Part shown: one piece after another, positions 1-5,116 of the stretch
Layout of the letters: every line of letters starts with the position of its first letter
Position numbering within the stretch: the stretch's first letter is position 1
NCBI GenBank assembly: GCA_038230975.1
Contig: JBBRMF010000215.1
Span: 1 to 9,011, forward strand
DNA length: 9,011 bases
Direction: 5' to 3'
Source: JANXVV01 sp038230975
Lineage (GTDB): Bacteria > Planctomycetota > Phycisphaerae > Tepidisphaerales > Tepidisphaeraceae
Position numbers and translations under genes: made by a program
The notes under the pieces: generated by a model
Told to the model about the DNA's origin: nothing
What the model saw: the letters and a program-made list of their open reading frames with translations, nothing else
Database searches by the model: none

Positions 1-97
1 AACCGAGCTACCCCCTCAGACTGCCCGCAAAAACGCGCCAAAACCCTCCGCGACATGAATTCGACCCATCGGAGGCTCTGTCCCAGCTATTTTTCCA

Positions 98-116
98 GAG
101 GTTTTGCAAGAGGCTC
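98..116 (-). mobile_element. Possible IS5-like terminal inverted repeat
   Basis: Read on the minus strand this is GAGCCTCTTGCAAAACCTC. It resembles, from memory, the GAG-C-TTTGCA type of terminus found in many IS5-family elements. An ATG at 56-54 on the minus strand opens a frame that stays open to the window edge (at least 18 codons, starting MSRRVLARF). That is about the distance from a terminus at which an IS5 transposase would begin. The peptide is not recognisable as a transposase and the other terminus lies outside the window, so this is only a hint. Confidence 0.22.
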
Positions 117-216
117 AATAAATAGGTCGACCGTTCCAATACTCGGGGCGGGGATAATTTCCGCCGAACTCGTCATGCACCCCGTTTGAACGACGTTTTC
201 TCGGGCTCGACTGGAA

Positions 217-246
217 TTATGCACACTCCCTCACACTTTATCCACA
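217..246 (+). promoter_or_regulatory. Pair of DnaA boxes upstream of mraZ
   Basis: TTATGCACA (217-225) and TTATCCACA (238-246) both match the DnaA-box consensus TTATNCACA. They have the same orientation and start 21 bp apart, about two helical turns, on one DNA face. A near-match TTATCCATA lies at 337-345, and a weaker one, TTATCCCCG, on the minus strand at 149-157. I saw no other exact TTATNCACA site on either strand of the window. DnaA is known to bind DNA in the ftsL-operon region of Bacillus subtilis, so control of the downstream division genes is plausible. A replication origin is less likely, since dnaA and dnaN are not adjacent. Confidence 0.5.
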
Positions 247-346
247 TTTCGTCAACGTAAATCTATTCGGCAGAACCCCCATTTTCAGGCCGAGGAACGA
301 TCTCTCGGTCCGCGAAGGTGCTCTTCTTCACTAATTTTATCCATAA

Positions 347-391
347 TGGGAAAAACCCCTTGCAAATCCCCAATTGTGGGAGACAATCCCA
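347..391 (+). promoter_or_regulatory. Candidate MraZ operator (TGGGA motifs)
   Basis: TGGGA occurs at 347-351 and 377-381, 30 bp apart. Inverted copies are TCCCA at 387-391 and CCCCA at 368-372. The pair TGGGA-GACAA-TCCCA (377-391) has the 5-nt spacer typical of MraZ sites. In E. coli, MraZ represses its own operon through direct TGGGN repeats with 5-nt spacers. Here the copies are partly inverted, so the match is to motif and place, not to the exact architecture. The cluster ends about 60 bp before the mraZ start. No convincing -35/-10 pair was found; CATAAT at 342-347 is the only -10-like hexamer noted. Confidence 0.4.
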
Positions 392-452
392 TCCATAAAC
401 CTGAGCTATCGGACGCAGCAACGAGACAAAAGATAGATAAGCGGACAGAACC

Positions 453-923
453 TTGGAAGCACCATTTCTATATGGACAATACGAGGTTTCGGTAGACGCA
501 AAGAACCGTCTCCTTGTGCCATCTGATGTAAGGCGCCGGATAAAACCAGAGATTCATGGAAAAGACTTTTTTTTGATATTGGGAAATAATCGCCGTCCAT
601 GGCTGTATCCTGACAAGTTCTACGAAGGTCTGGTGACGCAGCAGCAAACTGAATTGGCGGCCGGTCCCGAGCAGACCGAATACGACCGAATGTCCTTAGC
701 CTTGGCCCAGTTGGTTGAACTTGATAGTAACGGGCGCATCCTGATTCCAGTGCGAAGCATGACCTGGATGGGATTGCAGCAAACCAAAGAGTTTTATCTC
801 CTTGGTGTACGCAGCCATTTGGAACTCTGGGACAAGGCCGACTGGGAAAAGGAACGCGAAACAATGCCGGCCCGCAGCCCAGATATTGAGGCAGCGGTTC
901 GACAAGCACGAAAAACCCAATAA
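453..923 (+). CDS. mraZ: Transcriptional regulator MraZ
   Basis: This is the DNA-binding regulator of the dcw cluster, which forms ring-like oligomers and usually represses its own operon. The 156-residue product is close to the family's usual length of about 145-150. It has two SpoVT-AbrB-type halves. The first carries YGQYEVSVDAKNRLLVPSDV at residues 7-26. The second carries LVELDSNGRILIP near residue 87, followed by LHELW-like sequence (HLELWDKADWE). The start must be TTG at 453, because a stop lies in frame just upstream at 438-440 and the next ATG would delete the first domain. No strong Shine-Dalgarno sequence precedes it. It is the first gene of the cluster, as usual, but is separated from rsmH by an unusually long gap of about 670 bp. 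TGGGA motifs lie upstream at 347-391. Confidence 0.93.
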   Translation: MEAPFLYGQYEVSVDAKNRLLVPSDVRRRIKPEIHGKDFFLILGNNRRPWLYPDKFYEGLVTQQQTELAAGPEQTEYDRMSLALAQLVELDSNGRILIPVRSMTWMGLQQTKEFYLLGVRSHLELWDKADWEKERETMPARSPDIEAAVRQARKTQ

Positions 924-1470
924 GCGGCCATGGGCAACATTGGCCGGTATTGGGGACTTTGTCTCAGCAGTGGATACGTCTTGATTTCTTCGACTGGCAC
1001 AAGGTGGTGCCGACAGAAGAAAAAAAGATGTTTTCAGGAGCCTCCAGGGAAGGATGGCCTCCACATCTTTGAAGAGTCTGATGGCGGCATTTTGCCGTCA
1101 TCTCAGACCACGTTTAGTCTGTGACAGTTCCGTTCTAAAATCTGGCCACCAGAGCAAGGACGCTCTCTAGCCACTAATAAGCCGAGTAGCCCGCATCAAA
1201 GGAGTTGGCGGGTGATGCGGGGTGATTCGTAAACAATTAAGACGATCCGTTGGTTCGCGTCGTCATAAAGGTTTTTCGAGTGACCGCCTGCTTCGAATTG
1301 GTTGCTTCATGGATGGAAGCAGCCAGTTCCGCTGTAAGCTTCGGACGCCGTCTTTAACGGCGGCGTTCGGATTGTTGAGATACGCGGAGCCATCCCATGG
1401 ATGGGGCCCTCACTCGCAAGGTGAGGGGGCAACCTCTGTTAAGGACGCCCGGCCTCCGTGTTTTTCATCG
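916..1470 (+). other. Stem-loop-rich mraZ-rsmH intergenic region
   Basis: No credible gene lies between 924 and 1592. The stretch instead holds many strong complementary segments. CCCAAT-CGGCCA pairs with TGGCCG-ATTGGG over 916-954, across the mraZ stop codon. AAAGATGT (1024-1031) pairs with 1063-1070. GATGGCGGCA pairs with TGCCGTCATC (1080-1102, one G-U, 3-nt loop). CCCGCATCA pairs with TGATGCGGG (1190-1221). A 13-bp stem with two G-U pairs and a 7-nt loop spans 1296-1328. CGGACGCCG pairs with CGGCGTTCG (1342-1369). CCATCC pairs with GGATGG (1390-1404), and CCCTCAC with GTGAGGG (1407-1427). This could be an untranslated leader of rsmH or a separate small RNA. It lacks the hallmark sequences of RNase P RNA, tmRNA, T-box and SRP RNA. 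From 1471 to 1592 nothing further is convincing. Confidence 0.4.
1423..1465 (+). terminator. Candidate intrinsic terminator or attenuator
   Basis: GAGG-GGGC (1423-1430) pairs with GCCC (1447-1450) and, after a 2-nt bulge, CCTC (1453-1456). A small inner CCT/AGG stem closes part of the loop, and TTTTT follows at 1461-1465. The left arm overlaps GTGAGGG (1421-1427), which can instead pair with the preceding CCCTCAC (1407-1413). The two hairpins therefore exclude each other, as in a terminator/antiterminator pair. The T-run is short and starts four nucleotides after the stem, so termination strength is uncertain. Confidence 0.3.
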
Positions 1471-1592
1471 GTATCTGTAACAGGTTTAGATGAGAGGAGC
1501 ATGAGCCACCAAACTCATCCGAACATCCTCCTAAATGATAGGCTTTAATCCCCGGTATTGCAACGTCAAATCTTCGCGAATATTGTGGCTAT

Positions 1593-2543
1593 ATGCAATC
1601 CTCTGCGGACGCCGGTGAAGAGTCCGATACCTGTTCTTCGCTGCCCTTGCCTCCATCAGGCCATGATCCCGTGTTGCTTCGTGAAGTGATATCGCTGCTG
1701 GATTTGACACCGGGTAAAACAATCGTCGACTGTACGACCGGGCGCGGTGGGCATTCCCGCGCCATCGCCGAAAGACTGGGTCCAACCGGTCAACTCATCT
1801 GCCTCGATGCCGATCCGCGAAACCTGGAATTCGCACGGCAGCGATTGAGCGACGTCGCTTGTCCCGTGCGATTCTTCCACGCCAATTTTGCCGAACTCGA
1901 TGATGTGCTGGCCGCTGCGGGCATTTCCAAAATCGATGGATTGTTGGCCGATCTGGGCATCAGTACCAATCAACTCTTTGAATCCGAATATGGCATGTCC
2001 TTCTCGAACGACATGCCCCTGGACATGCGCGTGGACCCTCGCGTCGAAAAAACCGCCGCCGATCTGGTCAACCATCTTCGCGAGGAAGACCTGGCCAACG
2101 TCCTATACGAACTGGCTCAGGAACGCTGTTCTCGACGAATCGCCAGAAAGATTGGCGAGGCTCGACGTCTTTCGCCGATCATCACTACGGGACGACTGGC
2201 CGATCTTGTACGTTCGGCCATCCCCCGGCGGGGCGGAGCCCCCGAGAAGATTGATCCGGCGACCCGGACGTTCCTGGCCCTGCGAATGGCAGTCAATCAG
2301 GAAATGGAAAACCTGGCGGCACTTTTAAAAACCGCCCCCAAGTTTTTCAAACCCGGTGGGCGTTTTTTGGTGATCAGTTTTCAGTCGATGGAAGATCGGC
2401 TGGTGAAGCAGGCTTTCCGATTGCTGGAAGCAACGGGCGTCTGCGAAATACTCACCTCCAAGCCCGTCTCTCCATTGCCTGATGAGCTGGCCGTCAATCC
2501 CCGCAGTCGATCCTCGAAACTCCGCGCTGTCCTTAAGCAGTAG
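1593..2543 (+). CDS. rsmH: 16S rRNA (cytosine1402-N4)-methyltransferase RsmH
   Basis: RsmH (MraW) uses S-adenosylmethionine to methylate N4 of C1402 in the decoding centre of 16S rRNA. The 316-residue length is typical (E. coli 313). Visible motifs in order are HDPVLLREV (24-32), the SAM-binding VDCTTGRGGHS (45-55), the acidic LDADP, LADLGISTNQLFE then SFSNDMPLDMRVD, ERCSRRIARKIGEAR, PATRTFLALRMAVNQEM, GGRFLVISFQSMEDR, and the C-terminal NPRSRSSKLRAVLK. The usual SFHSLEDR is SFQSMEDR here, a His-to-Gln change that I have not assessed. ATG 1593 gives about 20 residues ahead of the HxPVLL motif. There is no clear Shine-Dalgarno sequence, so the true start could differ. It sits second in the cluster, as usual, but after a long structured gap; the LysM gene follows 65 bp later. 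Confidence 0.96.
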   Translation: MQSSADAGEESDTCSSLPLPPSGHDPVLLREVISLLDLTPGKTIVDCTTGRGGHSRAIAERLGPTGQLICLDADPRNLEFARQRLSDVACPVRFFHANFAELDDVLAAAGISKIDGLLADLGISTNQLFESEYGMSFSNDMPLDMRVDPRVEKTAADLVNHLREEDLANVLYELAQERCSRRIARKIGEARRLSPIITTGRLADLVRSAIPRRGGAPEKIDPATRTFLALRMAVNQEMENLAALLKTAPKFFKPGGRFLVISFQSMEDRLVKQAFRLLEATGVCEILTSKPVSPLPDELAVNPRSRSSKLRAVLKQ

Positions 2544-2564
2544 ACGCGAATCGGCGAAGGTATA

Positions 2565-2591
2565 GAGGGCGTCAACGCCTTTTACGCTCTC
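2565..2591 (+). other. Stem-loop before the LysM gene
   Basis: GAGGGCGT (2565-2572) pairs with ACGCTCTC (2584-2591) around an 11-nt loop, with one G-U pair. It ends four bases before the AAGAGGAA ribosome-binding site (2596-2603) of the LysM gene. A smaller alternative, GGCG-TCAA-CGCC followed by TTTT, lies inside it. Either form could tune translation or act as a weak rsmH terminator. Confidence 0.3.
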
Positions 2592-2608
2592 AGCCAAGAG
2601 GAACGCAA

Positions 2609-3595
2609 ATGACAAAAGAGACGAAAATCGGCCTGCTCGTCGGTCTGGCATTTATCATCATCGTGGGAATTCTGCTGGGCGATTCAGTTCGCCATGCCAC
2701 GGACGTGCAGCCCGCCCCACTGCCGCAAGTGGGAGCCAATGTTCGCGTGGCGGTGACGACTCCGGGAACGCCAGTCGGCCCGCCGATCTCGATGCAAAGC
2801 CAAGGCACACCTCTTAATGCCGTGCCTCAACAAACAGTGCTGACGAACGAAGAAGTCTCGCGCCCGCAAGGCGGCGGCGTGGTCATCATTGGCCCGGGAC
2901 ATCCGAATCCAAACCTCCAGCCATTGAATAACAATGGTGGTCCACGCATCGCTGAAAATAATGTGCTTGATGTGCCGCGTCGTTCAAACCAGAACACGCC
3001 GAACAATCAAAATCGCGCCGGTGATCCGCTGAACCAGCTGGCTCAGCAACACGGTGAAGAACTTGTTCCCTTCGGCAGTCACCCGGGCAATTCCGAGGGT
3101 GGAAATAATTCTCGCCCCAATAAGCCGGGCAACACGCTTGCCCTGGCCAAAACCACGCAAAGCTATCAGGCCGGTTCCGGTGACAGCCTCGGGAAGATCG
3201 CCTCGAAATTCTACGGATCCAGCGCCAAGCCGCTCCGCGATGCGATCGTTGCCGCAAACCCTTCGCTCAAACAGAACCCCGATCGCATTCTCGCGGGCCA
3301 GATCTACACCATCCCAGCCATCGAAACCGCGACGGCCACCCCGGTCCCCAACCCCGCACCCGCCCCGCAGTTGCCCGCTTCGCGCGGTGGGAACGGCACG
3401 ACGAACGCACCCGAATACTGGTACACCGTCAAGGAAAATGACAATCTCTGGAAAATCGCCCGCGATCAAGTCGGTGACCCGGCAGCGGTCGCAGCACTAA
3501 AGGAACTGAACAAAGAAGCACTCAAAGGTGGAGAAACCGTCCGCATCAATATGAAGCTTCGCCTCCCGGCAAAACCAGTGGCGTCGGCGAATTGA
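2609..3595 (+). CDS. Membrane-anchored protein with two LysM domains
   Basis: This 328-residue protein probably binds peptidoglycan from the periplasmic side. A short positively charged N-terminus is followed by one hydrophobic segment (about residues 7-24). No lipobox cysteine is seen, so it reads as a signal anchor. Residues about 30-180 form a linker rich in Pro, Asn, Gln and Gly and probably disordered. LysM 1 spans about 185-236 (SYQAGSGDSLGKIASKFYG to IYTIP). LysM 2 spans about 269-320 (YWYTVKENDNLWKIARDQ to KLRLP). A Pro/Ala-rich spacer separates them. No catalytic domain is visible. LysM domains bind GlcNAc-containing glycans, which fits the cell-wall neighbourhood. The start is well supported by AAGAGGAA at 2596-2603. 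It lies between rsmH and the FtsL-like gene, where the classical cluster has no gene, which suggests a lineage-specific division or wall factor. The exact role is unknown. Confidence 0.88.
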   Translation: MTKETKIGLLVGLAFIIIVGILLGDSVRHATDVQPAPLPQVGANVRVAVTTPGTPVGPPISMQSQGTPLNAVPQQTVLTNEEVSRPQGGGVVIIGPGHPNPNLQPLNNNGGPRIAENNVLDVPRRSNQNTPNNQNRAGDPLNQLAQQHGEELVPFGSHPGNSEGGNNSRPNKPGNTLALAKTTQSYQAGSGDSLGKIASKFYGSSAKPLRDAIVAANPSLKQNPDRILAGQIYTIPAIETATATPVPNPAPAPQLPASRGGNGTTNAPEYWYTVKENDNLWKIARDQVGDPAAVAALKELNKEALKGGETVRINMKLRLPAKPVASAN

Positions 3596-3597
3596 AT

Positions 3598-3668
3598 TGT
3601 AGGGTGGGTGTACTCACCCACCGATTTGCCGAGTCACAAGAATGGTGGGTGAGTACACCCACCCTACA
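3598..3668. repeat. Perfect 25-bp inverted repeat, REP/MITE-like
   Basis: Positions 3598-3622 and 3644-3668 are exact reverse complements, separated by 21 bp. Each arm is itself nearly symmetrical: GGTGGGTG-TACT-CACCCACC (3603-3622) can fold alone, and the right arm mirrors it. The unit is thus two REP-like hairpins head to head, or one long hairpin. It begins three bases after the LysM stop codon and ends 21 bases before the FtsL-like start. There is no T-run, so it is not a classical terminator. It may stabilise the transcript end or reduce read-through into the next gene. No other copy was seen in this window. Confidence 0.8.
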
Positions 3669-3689
3669 CCAAGCACGTAGGAAGCGACC

Positions 3690-3980
3690 ATGCTCAAGCT
3701 ACTCCTGTGCCTGTTCACCAGCGTACTTTTAGCCGTGCTGATTCTCCACCTTCGCCAGCAAAAGCTGGAGTTGGCTCACCAGGCAAATCAACTGCACAAT
3801 CAGATTGAAGCATTGCAGGCAAAACTGTGGAATCAGCAGATGCTGATCGCCATCCCCACCGCCCCCAACGCAATCGCCAACACCTTGAACACGCATGATC
3901 TGAAGATGGTCCCCCGCTCCCCACTCCCCGCCGCGATGGCCAACTGGATCGATCCGAAAACCAATCCCGATGCCGAATGA
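3690..3980 (+). CDS. FtsL/DivIC-like small membrane protein
   Basis: This 96-residue protein has the layout of FtsL. It has a very short cytoplasmic end, one transmembrane helix (about residues 3-20, LLLCLFTSVLLAVLILHL), then a periplasmic coiled-coil region (about 22-50) with heptad Leu/Ile spacing and a LWNQQMLIAI stretch. The C-terminal third is Pro-rich and probably unstructured. FtsL links the FtsQ/DivIB complex to the septal synthase FtsW-FtsI. Sequence alone is too divergent to prove this, so the call rests on architecture and on its place soon after rsmH, where ftsL normally lies. TAGGAAG (3678-3684) provides a good ribosome-binding site for ATG 3690. No ftsI follows; the next gene is convergent. 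Alternatively it is an unrelated single-span coiled-coil protein. Confidence 0.6.
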   Translation: MLKLLLCLFTSVLLAVLILHLRQQKLELAHQANQLHNQIEALQAKLWNQQMLIAIPTAPNAIANTLNTHDLKMVPRSPLPAAMANWIDPKTNPDAE

Positions 3981-3981
3981 T

Positions 3982-4027
3982 TTTTCCGATCCCCTTCCCT
4001 CGGTATCGGAGGAAGGGGATCGGAAAA
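3982..4027. repeat. 17-bp inverted repeat at the convergent junction
   Basis: TTTTCCGATCCCCTTCC (3982-3998) and its exact reverse complement (4011-4027) flank a 12-bp loop. It lies between the stop codons of the FtsL-like gene (3980) and ddl (4040), so both transcripts would carry the hairpin at their 3' ends. On both strands the T-run precedes the stem and the A-run follows it, the reverse of an intrinsic terminator. It may still protect transcript ends or block convergent read-through. Confidence 0.75.
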
Positions 4028-4039
4028 GACACGCTCGGC

Positions 4040-4948
4040 CTACCGTCGACCGCCACGATCCATTGCACGGCGAGCGAGTCGATCAACGAGCGTTCCAAAG
4101 GCAATCCCCGCGTAGTTCGCCGCCTCAGGCAAAAGGCTCTTGGGCGTGAACCCGGGAAGCGTGTTAATTTCAAGCAAATAAGGATGATCGGTCTCGTCGA
4201 GCATGATATCGACGCGGGCCAAGTCCATCGCACCGATCACACCATTGGCGCGCCGGGCCAATTCGCGACATTGCTCGACGACTGATTCCGAAAGCCCGGT
4301 GTCGAATCGATGCTCGGTGTCCGTGGATTTGTACTTGGCCTCGTAGTCAAAAAACGCGCGTTTGGGAACAATCCGAATCGGGGCGAGCGGTTTTTCTTCG
4401 AGCAGACCGACCGTCAGTTCCGGCCCGGCGATGAATTTCTCGACGAGGACTTGGCCGTGCTTCGTCAGAATGGAATGGATCGCTCGATCGGCTTCTTCAC
4501 GCGTTTTGCAGACGAAGACATCGATCGATGAGCCGGAGGAGAATGCTTTGACGACACAGGGGATGACCAGATCGTTCAGGCCATGAGGTTCAATTCCAGA
4601 GGTTGTTTGGACGAAGTAGGGAGGCGTTGGCAGGCCGGCGGTTTCCCAGGCTTTTTTGGTGGCAACTTTGTCCATACCGAGTCGTGATGCGCGGGATCCA
4701 CTGCCAACGAAAGGAAAGTTTCGCTGCTCCAGTATCTCTTGTAGTTCACCGCTTTCACCAAACTCGCCGTGGAGAACCGGAAAGATGACGTCGGCCAGGT
4801 GGTCCAGTCCGGTAAGATCGGTCGGTGAGACATCGCTCTCAAAAACCTGATGTCCCATCGAGCGCAAACCTTCTATCACGGCGCGGCCTGAAACCAGGCT
4901 GACTTCGCGTTCAGCACTCGGGCCGCCGTAAAGAACCGTCACTCGCAT
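4040..4948 (-). CDS. ddl: D-alanine--D-alanine ligase
   Basis: Ddl is a cytoplasmic ATP-grasp enzyme that joins two D-Ala molecules for addition to the peptidoglycan stem by MurF. Its 302 residues match E. coli DdlB (306). The N-terminal substrate motif YGGPSAEREVSL is at 7-18, with the conserved Glu at 15. LHGEFGESGELQ (59-70) replaces the usual LHGxxGEDGxLQ. The ATP-grasp region shows VVKAFSSGSS (132-141) and VLVEKFIAGPELTV (167-180). The active-site loop DYEAKY (201-206) ends in Tyr, as in D-Ala-D-Ala rather than D-Ala-D-lactate ligases. Metal and substrate residues lie in ARVDIM (244-249) and LLEINTLPGFTPKSLLPEAA (258-277). KA in place of KP and GES in place of GED are mild deviations. 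GAGG precedes the ATG by seven bases. It is the last gene of the murG-murC-murB-ddl block, after a 168-bp AT-rich gap. Confidence 0.96.
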   Translation of the reverse strand: MRVTVLYGGPSAEREVSLVSGRAVIEGLRSMGHQVFESDVSPTDLTGLDHLADVIFPVLHGEFGESGELQEILEQRNFPFVGSGSRASRLGMDKVATKKAWETAGLPTPPYFVQTTSGIEPHGLNDLVIPCVVKAFSSGSSIDVFVCKTREEADRAIHSILTKHGQVLVEKFIAGPELTVGLLEEKPLAPIRIVPKRAFFDYEAKYKSTDTEHRFDTGLSESVVEQCRELARRANGVIGAMDLARVDIMLDETDHPYLLEINTLPGFTPKSLLPEAANYAGIAFGTLVDRLARRAMDRGGRR

Positions 4949-4988
4949 TGCGACCTCTTGATGAACGAGACTGAGAAAGCGGATGATC

Positions 4989-5106
4989 GAAATCAGAAAT
5001 CAGAAATCAGAAAAAAATCCGAAGACTGAAATACCCAAAATCAAAACCAGGCCAATTCAAAATTTCTTTGTTCGATCTTTTTTCGAATTTCTAATTTCAA
5101 CTTTCG
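4989..5106. repeat. AT-rich spacer with a tandem 7-bp repeat
   Basis: GAAATCA is repeated three times at 4989-5009 and followed by GAAAAAAATCC. Downstream, 5019-5032 (CCGAAGACTGAAAT) and 5093-5106 (ATTTCAACTTTCGG) form an imperfect inverted repeat. The stretch separates murB from ddl and is much richer in A and T than the flanking genes. It might contain a ddl promoter, but no clear -35/-10 pair was found on the minus strand. No gene is visible. Confidence 0.5.
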
Positions 5107-5116
5107 GATTTCCAAC

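Noticed and set aside
55..189. 44-codon plus-strand frame starting at ATG 55
   Set aside because: No ribosome-binding site and no recognisable sequence; it crosses the putative IS terminus.
1300..1324. GGAAGCAGCC similarity to the SRP (4.5S) RNA apical region
   Set aside because: Only about ten bases match. The flanking asymmetric loop of SRP RNA is missing and the segment forms a simple hairpin.
916..1470. RNase P RNA, tmRNA or T-box identity for the structured gap
   Set aside because: None of the hallmark conserved sequences (such as GAGGAAAGTCC of RNase P RNA or the T-box core) was found.
1222..1548. Open frame of 108 codons in the mraZ-rsmH gap
   Set aside because: It has a non-ATG start, no ribosome-binding site and no recognisable domain, and it runs straight through the strong stem-loops at 1296-1427.
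1501..1548. Possible 15-residue leader peptide (MSHQTHPNILLNDRL)
   Set aside because: AGAGGAG ends only one base before the ATG, which is too close for good initiation, and there is no run of regulatory codons. A leader peptide is not excluded but not supported.
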